DNA of 64,000 bases from Myxococcales bacterium. Lineage in GTDB: Bacteria; Myxococcota_A; UBA9160; UBA4427. Shown piece after piece: positions 8,751 through 18,249 of the stretch. Position 1 is the stretch's first letter. The number at the start of each line of letters is the position of its first letter. The stretch spans positions 107,120 to 171,119 of the forward strand of contig DUBZ01000013.1 in NCBI GenBank assembly GCA_012960035.1. Reading direction: 5' to 3'. The notes beneath the pieces were generated by a model that saw only the letters and a list, made by a program, of their open reading frames with translations, was not told the DNA's origin and made no database searches. A program made the translations under genes and the position numbers.

Positions 8751-9250
8751 CTTTGGCTGGAAGCCTCAATCGTCCCGTGTCCGCACGAAGTGCGAATGTC
8801 GCGCAAGTCTGGCGTGAAAACTCGCCCCCGGACAGGTTCTCGTTACCCAGGCTGTTTGGCTCTCGGAAAGCGATCGGGCCCCACGGGGGAAACTGATACT
8901 TTCACATGGGTGGCTATGCGATTTTGGCTAGAATCGGTCGCGCAAAAAGACCTCCCAGCGGCGACTGTGGTGACGCACGATCAACCAAGCCCACTTGAAA
9001 GCCACCCTTGAGCCAATCGAAGCCCGACCCGGCCAAGATTCCGAGAGTCATAAAAAAGTCATCCATACCCGATCTTGACCGGCCCTTGTTGGGGCGTGCT
9101 GCACCAGTTTGGAGCGCCGACGACGAGGCCCGTTGGGGGTGAGAGTTCCGGTCGAGTCTGGGAACAGCGACACCGCCCCGCATGCGATTCAAAAGTAACC
9201 TGACCTGAGATATTCGACACAACTGAGTTCGAATCAACTTTGAACGACGA
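8751..9250. other. 500-bp intergenic region between divergent genes
   Basis: Separates the panE-like gene from the acyl-CoA carboxylase operon and presumably carries both promoters. A 50-codon minus-strand reading frame (8914-9066) is present but has no clear ribosome site or recognisable domain, so I do not call it. I see no strong terminator, riboswitch or repeat here. Confidence 0.5.
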
Positions 9251-10921
9251 ATGGGACCCATGACACAAGCGAGCCATACCCTCGAAAATCCTTTCGATAC
9301 TCCGAAGGACACCGCCGCATCGAGTGCCGGCAAAGTGGGCGGCGCTTACGACGATGCCCTCGATCTCGGCACAGATCTGAAGCAGCGGCCTGTTGCCGGC
9401 GGCGGACCGGATCGCATCCGCGTCCAGCACATGAAGCAGCGCATGACGGTGTTCGAACGCATCAAAGTGCTGACGGACAAAGAGCCGAACTTCATGTGGG
9501 AAAACTGGGGCCCGAACCTGGACGGCGCCTCAATCGTAACCGGCATCTTGGACATTGGCGGACGCGACGTCGCGGTCTACGGACACGACTTTACGCTGCG
9601 CGCCGGTTCGATGGACGCCACCAACGGCGCCAAACTCGCACGCTTGATCTACATGGCCGGCGAACGCGGAATTCCGCTAATCGGCATGAACGACTCCGCG
9701 GGCGCGTTCGTACCGGCAGGCGTCGGTGGCCTCGATGGCTACAGCGAAGCCTTCACTGCCTTGCGCCGGATCAGCGGCGTGGTGCCCAGCATTAGCTTGA
9801 TGTTTGGCTTCAACGCCGGCGGCGGTTCGTACTTGCCGCGTCAGGGCTCGTTCATGATTCAGTCCGAAGAAACGTTCATCGGCATTACGGGCCCGGGTGT
9901 CGTGAAGAGTGTTCTTGGGGAGGACGTCACTGCCGATGATCTCGGGGGCCCCGGCGTGCACGGGATGAACGGCGTGTGCGATCTCATTACGCCGGACGAA
10001 CTCGGTTCACTCCGCACCGCGATTCGATTGCTCGGTTACTTGCCCGACAACAGCCACACCGCCGCGCCGTTTTGGGAAACGTCGGATCCGATGGACCGCT
10101 TTATCCCAGAAGAAGACTTGCTCTTTCGCAAGACATTCAACTCACCGGCGGGCATGAACGCACCGATGGATATTTCGTTGTTGATCCAATTGATCAGCGA
10201 TCACGGCGAATACTTCGAACTGCAACCCCAACGGTCGCGCAACATGATCACGGCCTTTGCGCGCCTTGGTGGCCATGTAGTGGGTTACGTCGCGAACAAC
10301 TCCGCGGTGGGTTCTGGGCAGATCGACATCGGCGCGGCCCGCAAGGCGGTGCGCTTCATTCGCTTCTGCAACCTCTACAACATCCCGATGATCTTCCTCG
10401 AAGACACGACAGGCTTTAAGCCAGGTGTCGAGCAGGAATCGGGCGGCATCTTGTTGGAAGGGCGACGCTTGCTCGATTCGATCATCGACCTCAGGACACC
10501 GAGCCTGACGATGATCATTCGCAACGCCTTTGGTGGCGCCTACGCGAGTTACAACTCGCACTTTGTCGGCGCCGACATGGTCTTCACGTTCCCGATGGCG
10601 CGCATTGCGGTCATGGGCACCGCGGGCAAAGACTTCGTCTACAAGGACGAAATGCGCGCCGCTGCTTCGACGTATCAAAAGGCTGTCGCAGGGGGGCAGT
10701 CTGAAGCCGACGCGGCGAAGGTTCGTGACGCAGTTCTCGCTGAGCTTTCGAAGCGTTATGAAGATGAACTGATGAACCCGAAAGAAGCCCTCGCATTGGG
10801 CTCAGTTTCGAAGGTCGTGATGCCGGGCAATAGTCGCAAGGTGCTCGCCAAGAACCTCGACTTCCTGATGCGTACCTATACACCCAGCGCCATGAGTGGC
10901 GTTCAGAGGGAGTTCGAGTAG
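9251..10921 (+). CDS. Acyl-CoA carboxylase carboxyltransferase subunit
   Basis: Carboxyltransferase (crotonase fold) that moves CO2 from carboxybiotin to an acyl-CoA. The 556-residue length and the two halves agree with PccB/AccD-type beta subunits: a first-half oxyanion region NAGGGSYLP and a second-half [11 protein letters not shown]. The [19 protein letters not shown] stretch is also typical. The substrate (acetyl-, propionyl- or methylcrotonyl-CoA) cannot be set by eye. ATG 9251 is followed by another in-frame ATG at 9260, and either may be used. The TAG stop overlaps the GTG of the biotin carboxylase gene, so subunits are probably made in equal amounts. Confidence 0.85.
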   Translation: MGPMTQASHTLENPFDTPKDTAASSAGKVGGAYDDALDLGTDLKQRPVAGGGPDRIRVQHMKQRMTVFERIKVLTDKEPNFMWENWGPNLDGASIVTGILDIGGRDVAVYGHDFTLRAGSMDATNGAKLARLIYMAGERGIPLIGMNDSAGAFVPAGVGGLDGYSEAFTALRRISGVVPSISLMFGFNAGGGSYLPRQGSFMIQSEETFIGITGPGVVKSVLGEDVTADDLGGPGVHGMNGVCDLITPDELGSLRTAIRLLGYLPDNSHTAAPFWETSDPMDRFIPEEDLLFRKTFNSPAGMNAPMDISLLIQLISDHGEYFELQPQRSRNMITAFARLGGHVVGYVANNSAVGSGQIDIGAARKAVRFIRFCNLYNIPMIFLEDTTGFKPGVEQESGGILLEGRRLLDSIIDLRTPSLTMIIRNAFGGAYASYNSHFVGADMVFTFPMARIAVMGTAGKDFVYKDEMRAAASTYQKAVAGGQSEADAAKVRDAVLAELSKRYEDELMNPKEALALGSVSKVVMPGNSRKVLAKNLDFLMRTYTPSAMSGVQREFE

Positions 10922-13665
10922 TGCTGGACGACAAGAGGCAACCCGGAAAGTTCCACGACGCAACAAACGAATGGCTCCAGTCGTTCGCCGTCGACGACGT
11001 CAAGTGCCTTGTCGTCTGTCGTGGACCCGTGCGCAAAGAAGCGCTCGACATTTTTGAGAGCATGGGCATCGAGGCCGCAGGTATTTTGCTTTCGGAGAAG
11101 GATTCGATCGTTTACCCACGTAGTCTTGCGCCTGAGCTTCGTAGCATCGAAGACGTGCACACCGTGCACCGCATCCAGGACTACATGGGCTCGGGGCAAG
11201 AAGAGAAGGTCGAGCGGATCGAAGAGATCATTCAGATTGCAATTTCGAACAGCTACACCCATGTCTTTGCGGGATACGGATTCATGGCCGAAGACGCGGA
11301 CTTCATTGAAACCGTCGAAAATGCGGGGCTCTCATTCATTGGCCCCTCGTCGAGCGTGTGCCGCATTGCCGGCGCCAAAGACGAAGCGAAGAAGCTGGCG
11401 CGCGGTCTTGGCAATGCCGTGATTCCGGGTGTCGACGACATTTCGGCGCGGGCGTTGCTGAAGAAGGCCGCAGACCGAAAGGCCCTCGAAGCCTTGGCCA
11501 AGGCCAATAGCCTCGAATACAAGTACAACGACGCAGTCGAGCTGGCGGAGAACGCGGAGCAGCTCTTGCTCGCGGGTTACCGCGCCACAATCGAGCTCGT
11601 CACCATCGAAGACTTGCAGGAAGCCGCGGGTGTGGTCGCCGGAGAAATGTGGGACGACTACCCGTCACATCGCATTCGCTTCAAGCACATCGCGGGCGGT
11701 GGCGGTAAGGGACAGCGTGTTGTCGAGAAGCCGGAGGACGTCGCCAGCGCGGTGATGGACGTCTTGGCCGAAGTCAAAATGACGGCGCCGGGTGCCAACC
11801 GCAACTTCCTCGTCGAGCTCAACATCGAAACATCGCGCCACAACGAGATTCAGTTGATCGGCAACGGCGACTGGAGCTTGTCTCTTGGCGGACGCGACTG
11901 CTCGGTGCAGATGCACGAACAGAAGCTCCTCGAAGTTTCGCTCACGAAGGAGCTACTTGAGGACGCGCTTGTTGGCCTCAAGGGTGTGGCCGCCGAGACA
12001 GTGAAGGGTGACATCGAAACGCTTGCACGCATGGAAGCGGAGTCCGAGCGCTTCGGCGTCGCGACCGGGCTCAACAGTGTGTCGACGTTCGAGTGCATCG
12101 TGGACGGCACAAATCACTTTTTCATGGAAATGAACACGCGCATCCAAGTTGAGCACGGTGTGACCGAACTCGCCTACGCGCTCAAGTTCACAAACCCAGA
12201 CAATTCGGCTCAGTGTTTTTACGTGGAAGAGTTGATCGAGGCCATGGTGCTGTTGGCCGTGCATGGAAGTCGACTGCCGAAGCCGGAACGCGTGCCGCGT
12301 TTTGGTTCGGGAATCGAAGTTCGCATCAACGCAACCAACGACGCCCTGCAGCCCCACGCGGGCGGCATCATCAAGGGTTGGTCGAGCCCGATCGAAGGCG
12401 AGATTCGTTTCGATCAAGGGATCGGGACGCGCAACCCGGATACCGGCGCGTTCGTCTTTTACAACTTGGCGGGGGCCTACGACTCGAACATCGCGTTGGT
12501 GCTTTCGAGCGGCGAAAATCGCGATGACAACTTGCAGTCGATGGCTGAGATTTTGCGCCGTACGGAACTCCGCGGTGAAGACCTCAAAACCAACATGGAC
12601 CTCCACTACGGCCTTTGCAATTGGTTCGTAGGCAAGGCTCCGATGGGCAAGCCCGACACCGGCTTCATGCTTTCGTACTTGGCGGCGGTCGGCTCGCTGC
12701 AAAAGGTCGTGAGCGACGTTGACTTGAACTTTGCCGCGACCGAGATCTTCAAGGACCTCGATGACCCGTCAGCGCAGAAGGCGTTCCGCACAAAACAGAC
12801 GCTTCTTCTTCGCCCGCTCGAAAAACTTCTCGAAAGCCCGCATGTCCTCGCAGGCTTTATTGGTCGCTACGACGGCGTCCTGTGGGAGAACACCCAAGAG
12901 GGACTTAAGTTCCGAGAAAACCCGATCCGCTTCCTTCGCGAGATCTATCACTATCTCAATATTGAAAACGCGCGTGACAAAGCGCCGTGTGATGTGATCT
13001 GGAATCACGACGAAGTCATCATGGAGCGAGCGATCACGTTCTACGATCGCGTACGCGAATTAGCCGGTACGACAGATTGGAAAAAGGTTCAAGCAGTTCT
13101 CGAAGGCGACATGCACGACAAGGTTGCTTCGGGTGACGCAGAACTCTGGGCCGCATGCCAAGCCGCCCATCGCGGTTTTCAGGTTGGGCTCGAGATCTTG
13201 CTGATCATCCCATCGATCGGAATTGAGTCGGGATTCAGTGGGATCGAAATTGGTGAAGACTTCACGGTTAAGTTCCCGGAGAGGTTCCTCGATGCCGAAG
13301 CGGCCGGACGGCTGGCCCGCGTGCTTGCGCCGGCGCCGAAGGCAAGCCCCGACGAAATCGTGGCGCCCACCGGCGGTTCGTTCTACGCGCGAGAAGCCCC
13401 GCACCTCGACCTGCTTGTTGAGGAAGGCGAGCACTTCGAAGCCGGGCAGCCGCTGTTCATTATCGAAGTCATGAAGATGTTCAACAAGGTGTTGGCGCCG
13501 TGTTCCGGCACCGTGACCGAAAACCGAATGAAAGACTCGGACGGCACGATCGTGGTCAAGGGACAGACGATCTTCAAGATCGAACCCGATGAGCGCATCG
13601 TTGAAGAGTCCGCGGCTGACATTGCAGCACGCAAAAAATCCACCACAAAGAAACTGCTCGGCTGA
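10921..13665 (+). CDS. Biotin carboxylase-BCCP fusion, alpha subunit of acyl-CoA carboxylase (914 aa)
   Basis: ATP-dependent carboxylation of biotin. A biotin carboxylase region occupies about residues 25-480, with the glycine-rich loop AGGGGKGQ near 259-266, RDCSVQ, EMNTRIQVEHG and IEVRINA. A biotinyl domain occupies about 835-905, with the biotin-accepting Lys in EVMKM. Between them lie about 350 residues without a domain I recognise, which makes the protein much longer than the usual 650-700 for BC-BCCP subunits. The common RDCS-x-QRR-x-QK becomes RDCSVQMHEQK, so both arginines are replaced. Overlaps the carboxyltransferase stop; probably its partner. Confidence 0.85.
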   Translation: MLDDKRQPGKFHDATNEWLQSFAVDDVKCLVVCRGPVRKEALDIFESMGIEAAGILLSEKDSIVYPRSLAPELRSIEDVHTVHRIQDYMGSGQEEKVERIEEIIQIAISNSYTHVFAGYGFMAEDADFIETVENAGLSFIGPSSSVCRIAGAKDEAKKLARGLGNAVIPGVDDISARALLKKAADRKALEALAKANSLEYKYNDAVELAENAEQLLLAGYRATIELVTIEDLQEAAGVVAGEMWDDYPSHRIRFKHIAGGGGKGQRVVEKPEDVASAVMDVLAEVKMTAPGANRNFLVELNIETSRHNEIQLIGNGDWSLSLGGRDCSVQMHEQKLLEVSLTKELLEDALVGLKGVAAETVKGDIETLARMEAESERFGVATGLNSVSTFECIVDGTNHFFMEMNTRIQVEHGVTELAYALKFTNPDNSAQCFYVEELIEAMVLLAVHGSRLPKPERVPRFGSGIEVRINATNDALQPHAGGIIKGWSSPIEGEIRFDQGIGTRNPDTGAFVFYNLAGAYDSNIALVLSSGENRDDNLQSMAEILRRTELRGEDLKTNMDLHYGLCNWFVGKAPMGKPDTGFMLSYLAAVGSLQKVVSDVDLNFAATEIFKDLDDPSAQKAFRTKQTLLLRPLEKLLESPHVLAGFIGRYDGVLWENTQEGLKFRENPIRFLREIYHYLNIENARDKAPCDVIWNHDEVIMERAITFYDRVRELAGTTDWKKVQAVLEGDMHDKVASGDAELWAACQAAHRGFQVGLEILLIIPSIGIESGFSGIEIGEDFTVKFPERFLDAEAAGRLARVLAPAPKASPDEIVAPTGGSFYAREAPHLDLLVEEGEHFEAGQPLFIIEVMKMFNKVLAPCSGTVTENRMKDSDGTIVVKGQTIFKIEPDERIVEESAADIAARKKSTTKKLLG

Positions 13666-13682
13666 GCAGTACAGGAGTCGTC

Positions 13683-14831
13683 ATGGCCGGTCCCCTCGGC
13701 GGTGTCAAAGTTCTCGAAATTGCAGGTATCGGCCCCGGGCCGTTTGGCGCCATGATGCTCTCGGATATGGGCGCGGAAGTCGTGCGAATCGATCGCGCCG
13801 ATCGCGTGCCCGAAGCATTTCCCGACCAACCTCATGGGGACTTGCTTAACCGAGGCCGACGCAACATTGGCGTCAACCTCAAGAGCAGCGAAGGCGTCGA
13901 AACCGTCCTTCGCCTGGTTGAGCAAGCCGATGTTCTTATCGAAGGCTTTCGCCCCGGTGTAATGGAACGTCTCGGCCTTGGCCCGGACGAGTGTCTCGCA
14001 CGCAACCAACGCTTGATCTACGGGCGCATGACGGGCTTCGGCCAAGAAGGGCCGCTCGCAAACGTGGCTGGGCATGACATCAATTACATCGCTGTTGCAG
14101 GTGCACTCGAAGCCATCGGACGAAAAGGCGAAGCGCCTTCACCCCCGCTGAACTTGGTCGGCGACTTCGGCGGCGGGGGCATGCTGCTCGCGTACGGTGT
14201 CGTGTGCGGTTTGGTGGAGCGAGGCTTCTCGGGCAAGGGCCAAGTGATCGACGCCGCGATGGTGGATGGCGCGGCTCTCCTGATGACCATGTTTCATGCT
14301 TTCAGGGGTATGGGCGCGTGGAATGACGAACGTGGCACCAACCTGCTCGACACCGGCGCTCACTTCTACGACGTCTACGAAACGAAGGATGGCAAGTACG
14401 TTTCGATCGGGTCAATTGAGCCCCAGTTTTATGCGCTGCTGCTTCAGCACTCGGGGCTCGGAGAAGGGCGCGAGCTTCCGCACCAAATGGATCGTAAGGA
14501 GTGGCCCGCTTTGAAAGAGGACGTCGCCGCGATATTCAAGGGGAAAACGCGTGACGAGTGGTGCGACATCATGGAGGGGACCGACGTTTGTTTTGCGCCG
14601 GTGCTTTCTCTTGCTGAAGCGCCCGAGCACCCCCATAACCAGGTTCGCAATACTTTTGCGGTTCGCGATGGTGTCACCCAACCGGCTCCGGCGCCTCGGT
14701 TCAGCCGAACTGCGCCCGAAATTCAGCGATCTCCCGCCTACTCGGGGCAGCACACGAGCGAGGTGCTCGGCGAATGGGGCTTCGGTGACGAGGAAATCGC
14801 CAAATTAAAGGACGCCAACGCGATCGCTTGA
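13683..14831 (+). CDS. Alpha-methylacyl-CoA racemase (CaiB/BaiF CoA-transferase family)
   Basis: Class III CoA-transferase fold, 382 residues. GHD near residues 130-132 and Asp161 keep the 30-residue spacing of the catalytic His/Asp pair known in mycobacterial alpha-methylacyl-CoA racemase, which favours racemase over a true transferase. The family interconverts R and S 2-methylacyl-CoA so that branched acids can enter beta-oxidation. ATG is preceded by a CAGGAG ribosome site. It follows the biotin carboxylase gene by 17 bases, so a three-gene operon for branched or propionate-derived acyl-CoA is plausible (inference). Confidence 0.82.
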   Translation: MAGPLGGVKVLEIAGIGPGPFGAMMLSDMGAEVVRIDRADRVPEAFPDQPHGDLLNRGRRNIGVNLKSSEGVETVLRLVEQADVLIEGFRPGVMERLGLGPDECLARNQRLIYGRMTGFGQEGPLANVAGHDINYIAVAGALEAIGRKGEAPSPPLNLVGDFGGGGMLLAYGVVCGLVERGFSGKGQVIDAAMVDGAALLMTMFHAFRGMGAWNDERGTNLLDTGAHFYDVYETKDGKYVSIGSIEPQFYALLLQHSGLGEGRELPHQMDRKEWPALKEDVAAIFKGKTRDEWCDIMEGTDVCFAPVLSLAEAPEHPHNQVRNTFAVRDGVTQPAPAPRFSRTAPEIQRSPAYSGQHTSEVLGEWGFGDEEIAKLKDANAIA

Positions 14832-14865
14832 GACGTGCGTCGAGCAGTCGGAACGATGCGGTGGG

Positions 14866-15720
14866 CTAGCGGAGCAATCGCTCGATGGCCCTTGCGACGC
14901 CGTCCCGCGCGTTGCTCTCGGTCTCGTAGTCCGCCACGCGCTTGACTTCGTCGACCGCATTGCCCATCGCGATCCCCATGCCGGCGTTAATGATCATTTC
15001 GATGTCGTTGGTGTCGTCGCCAATTGCGGCGATTTCGGAGGGTGCAATGCCGAGGCCTTCGCAAATTTTTGCGAGCGCAGTCCACTTGCTCACCCCGGCG
15101 CGGGTCACTTCGAGGATGTGGCCCCGATAGTTCGTGTTCATGATGTAGTTGGTCTGAACGCGATCTCCGAACTGGCCCTCGATCCGACCTTTTAGCGTCA
15201 GGAGCGACTCGGAGTCGGCCATCGAGCTGATCATGACCACGGAGCCGGTGGGGAGCGCCGCCACCGACTCGACTTCGTGAACAACATTGGGATTGCTCTC
15301 TAGATACTCAGCTTGAAATTCGTGGCAGCGATCACTTGGTTCCGCGTACAGGTCGATGCCATCGAAGTAGCGATCGACGTAGACGAGCGGGGGGCCGAGG
15401 TCTCCCATGATTTCCATTACTGGGGCAAAGAACTCATCCGGTAGAAAGTGCTGTTCAGTGGTTTCGCCCGTTCGGGCGTTCTTTACCACGACACCGTTGT
15501 GGACCACGACGGGCCCATCGAGATCGAGTTCTTCGAGGATCGGGCGCGCGGTGCGGTAGCGACGACCCGTGCACACGACAACGAGCAGGCCTTGGTCCTG
15601 GGCCATTGCGACCGCTTCCTTGACGGCTGGTCTGACCACTCCGTCGGGGCCCACGAGGGTTCCATCTGCATCGAGGGCGAGTAGGCGGATGCGGCCCCTC
15701 GCGGATGAATCAGCGCTCAT
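14866..15720 (-). CDS. Cof-type HAD-IIB family phosphatase
   Basis: HAD hydrolase with a C2B-type cap. Motif I is ALDADGT near the N-terminus, the Thr of CTGRRY gives motif II, KWTALAKI holds the motif III Lys region, and AIGDDTNDIEMI is motif IV. It ends with the MGNAVDEVK stretch typical of Cof/YbiV proteins, which dephosphorylate sugar phosphates or cofactors. I chose the ATG at 15720 (MSADSS) because the family starts just before motif I. The frame stays open 32 codons further upstream through a 24-bp duplication that may be an N-terminal extension or a duplicated leader. Confidence 0.78.
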   Translation of the reverse strand: MSADSSARGRIRLLALDADGTLVGPDGVVRPAVKEAVAMAQDQGLLVVVCTGRRYRTARPILEELDLDGPVVVHNGVVVKNARTGETTEQHFLPDEFFAPVMEIMGDLGPPLVYVDRYFDGIDLYAEPSDRCHEFQAEYLESNPNVVHEVESVAALPTGSVVMISSMADSESLLTLKGRIEGQFGDRVQTNYIMNTNYRGHILEVTRAGVSKWTALAKICEGLGIAPSEIAAIGDDTNDIEMIINAGMGIAMGNAVDEVKRVADYETESNARDGVARAIERLLR

Positions 15721-15764
15721 GGTCGCGAAGCTCTTGTCACCAATGGTCGCGAAGCTCCTGTCAC
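15721..15764. repeat. Tandem 24-bp duplication upstream of the Cof-type HAD gene
   Basis: Two copies of a 20-base sequence beginning GGTCGCGAAGCTC, one mismatch apart, with a 24-base period. The first copy abuts the chosen start codon of the minus-strand HAD gene. Because the period is eight codons, the reading frame is preserved (RSFATIGD then KSFATMSA). Each unit carries a purine-rich AGGAG or AAGAG that could act as a ribosome site. Confidence 0.8.
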
Positions 15765-15898
15765 AACGAGTTCGTTCGTAGGTGCAAGCGAACCGGGCTT
15801 GCTCGAGTGAAACCATCGTTGCGAATCATGGTTAATCGCTCGCAACCGGGGTGCTGTGCGACTAGAGTACAGCGAATTCAAAAAGAGGGGGGGATCTC

Positions 15899-16777
15899 AT
15901 GTCCACCAATTCAATCGTTTCTATCGCAATCGTGTTGTTTCTCGTCATGTTTGCGCCGCGCTTTGTGAAGATCGTGCCGCCCGGACATGTTTCGGTTTCC
16001 GATCTTTTCGGTGAAATCAATATCGAGCCTGTTGAAGCTGGCTTTCACATGGTGAACCCGATGCTCAGCTGGCACGACTTTGATGTGCGAGAAAATACGC
16101 ACAAGGAAGCAGCTCAGGTTCCGACGCGTGATCAACTGCAGACCAAGATCGACGTCAGCATTCAGTGGCGCATCAACCCCGCGATGGCGGCGCAGATTTT
16201 CGGAGAAGTCGGTACGCGCGAGCAAGCCGTGGCGGTTTATCTCGTGCCGAAGGTGCGCTCGCTCATTCGCGAAATCGGAACCAGTATCGATAAGGCGGAG
16301 GACTTCTTTCAGGCCGAGACACGCGATCGACTTGAGTCCACATTGAAATCAGGGCTCGTTGAATATCTGACTCCCCTTGGAATCCAAGTGCAGGCCGTGT
16401 TGATTCGCGACATCAACCTTCCAGCGGTTCTGACCAAGGCCATTGAACAGAAGAAGGAACGAGAGCAGGCGGTCGAAAGGCAGAAGGCCGAGCTCGAACG
16501 TTTTCGAACCGAACAGCTGCAGCAAGTCGCGGAAGCCGAGGCGAGGAAGCAGGCGGCTGAACAAGAAGCATTGCAGATTCGGGTGCTCGCGAAGGCACGT
16601 GCTGACGAGATTCGCTTGATCAACGACGCGATCGCGAGTAATCCTGCCTACATCCAGCTTCAGTCTCTTGAGACGTTGAAGGCGATGTCAAAGGACCCGG
16701 CCGCGAAGCTCTACTTCATGGACTCGAATGCGGCGCAGCCGCTGCCGCTCATGCATATTGGTGAACGACCGAACTAG
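15899..16777 (+). CDS. SPFH/Band 7 (prohibitin-like) membrane protein
   Basis: A 292-residue protein with one N-terminal membrane segment (about residues 6-20), an SPFH domain (about 25-190) and a charged, glutamine- and alanine-rich coiled coil (about 185-245). KIVPPGHVSV and the PTRDQLQTKIDVSIQW strand are typical of prohibitin/stomatin proteins, which oligomerise on membranes and often associate with proteases. Start ATG has AGAGGGGGG just upstream. It is a monocistron here; no NfeD partner is adjacent, although an NfeD-like gene lies about 7.5 kb away. Function is inferred from fold only. Confidence 0.82.
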   Translation: MSTNSIVSIAIVLFLVMFAPRFVKIVPPGHVSVSDLFGEINIEPVEAGFHMVNPMLSWHDFDVRENTHKEAAQVPTRDQLQTKIDVSIQWRINPAMAAQIFGEVGTREQAVAVYLVPKVRSLIREIGTSIDKAEDFFQAETRDRLESTLKSGLVEYLTPLGIQVQAVLIRDINLPAVLTKAIEQKKEREQAVERQKAELERFRTEQLQQVAEAEARKQAAEQEALQIRVLAKARADEIRLINDAIASNPAYIQLQSLETLKAMSKDPAAKLYFMDSNAAQPLPLMHIGERPN

Positions 16778-16853
16778 AGAGTTCAGTCGAGAGAGAGTAT
16801 CGGATCACGTCCGAGCGCCGCCGCTGACTGCTTTGTCCCTGTTTAGGGGCAGT

Positions 16854-18170
16854 TTAGGCGCGCGGCGCCTGCGGAAATTTGCGTGTCCAACGTCCGGTGG
16901 CAATCCAAGCCGCGGTGACGGTCGTGACCAGTGCGCTGCTCACGAGGCCGGAGATGAAGATGCCGGTGGGGCCGTAGTCGAGGTTGATTGCGAGGTAGGT
17001 ACCCAACGCAACGTTGAACAGCGAGTTGGCCACCGACGTCACCATCGCGAACATGACGTCGCCGGCGCCTTGGAGTGCGCGGAAAAAGACGAATTGAAAT
17101 GCCAGTGCGACGAAGGTCAGCGACTGGTAGAAAAGCATTTCGTCGCCGAGTTCGACGACCGCCGCGTCGGAACTAAACGCCTGCAAGAAGGGTACGCGGT
17201 AGAAGAAGAGCGCGATCGCCATGCTGATCATGAGCGATGCGTGGACCGACAATCCGGACCACAGCGACTTCCACGCCCGGGATACATTGCCGGCGCCGAG
17301 GTTCTGCGCGACCAAGGTTGCGGTTGCGCCCGCGAGTGGGAAGGCGAGCATCGGCCCCACCATGCCCAGGCGTAGCCCGATCGAATAGGCGGCCTGGGCG
17401 GTGTCCCCGAAGCTTCCCATCATGCGAACGAAATAGATGGTGACGACAAAGCCCGAGACCATCTGAATCGCGGGTGGCCACGACTGGGAGATGATTCTCT
17501 TTAGGGCCGCGAGGTCCGGCGTAAGGTGCCGCGCGCGCAAGTGAATGCGCGTTGTGCCACGCAAGATCGCAGAAGCGATGATGAGCGCCGACACGAATTG
17601 AGCGATGATGAAGCCCAACGCCGCGCCGCGAATGCCCATTTCTGGAAAGCCGAACTTTCCGAAGATCAACGCGTATTCGAGAAAGAGCCCCACGATCGAC
17701 TGCACGACCGAAACGATGAAGGGGGTCGTGGCATCTCCAGCGCCGGTGAGGATCGAGTTCGTCAAGAAGACGAAGATCATTCCGAAGTTCAACACCATCA
17801 CGTAGCGGACATAGGGCACGCCGACTTCGAGCACCTCGTCCGACACGTGCATGGCGGTGAGCATCTCACCCGGAAACCAAAACCCCAGGCCCGCCATGAA
17901 GAGCGAGAGCAATGCGCCGAGCAAGATGACCTGCCCGGCAACGTGATCGGCACCTTCTTGATCGCCGTTCCCGATCGCCCGGGCAACCATCCCTTGGGCG
18001 CCGAAGCTGGCCCCCATGACAAGCATGATGAAGACTTGGCGGATCGTCTGGTTGGTGATGATCACGGCGGTCATCGCGTCGGTGCCGAGACCGCTGATAA
18101 GCTTCAGGTCGCCGATCTGAAAGATGACGCCACCAAACAAACTCGTAGCGAGCATGGGCACGGACAGCAC
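16854..18170 (-). CDS. MATE family efflux transporter
   Basis: Multidrug and toxin extrusion (MatE) transporter with about twelve membrane helices, expected to export organic cations or drugs by Na+ or H+ antiport. Recognisable stretches are NQTIRQVFIMLVMGASFGAQG, TGAGDATTPF in the first MatE repeat, and FRALQGAGDV in the second. GTG at 18170 is the first conventional start, but the family-like N-terminus (RIRDRDHTQGSLYGSLL) reads on upstream in the same frame, with no ATG, GTG or TTG, to a stop inside the 3' end of the tesB gene (about 18281). A rare start codon such as CTG or ATT is possible. Confidence 0.82.
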   Translation of the reverse strand: MLSVPMLATSLFGGVIFQIGDLKLISGLGTDAMTAVIITNQTIRQVFIMLVMGASFGAQGMVARAIGNGDQEGADHVAGQVILLGALLSLFMAGLGFWFPGEMLTAMHVSDEVLEVGVPYVRYVMVLNFGMIFVFLTNSILTGAGDATTPFIVSVVQSIVGLFLEYALIFGKFGFPEMGIRGAALGFIIAQFVSALIIASAILRGTTRIHLRARHLTPDLAALKRIISQSWPPAIQMVSGFVVTIYFVRMMGSFGDTAQAAYSIGLRLGMVGPMLAFPLAGATATLVAQNLGAGNVSRAWKSLWSGLSVHASLMISMAIALFFYRVPFLQAFSSDAAVVELGDEMLFYQSLTFVALAFQFVFFRALQGAGDVMFAMVTSVANSLFNVALGTYLAINLDYGPTGIFISGLVSSALVTTVTAAWIATGRWTRKFPQAPRA

Positions 18171-18249
18171 AAGGAGCGAGCCATAGAGACTCCCCTGCGT
18201 GTGGTCGCGATCGCGAATTCGTTCCAGCCACCCCGCTTGGGCTTGGCCG

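Noticed and set aside
8914-9066. 50-codon minus-strand frame upstream of the acyl-CoA carboxylase operon
   Set aside because: No ribosome site or family match, and position suggests a promoter region.
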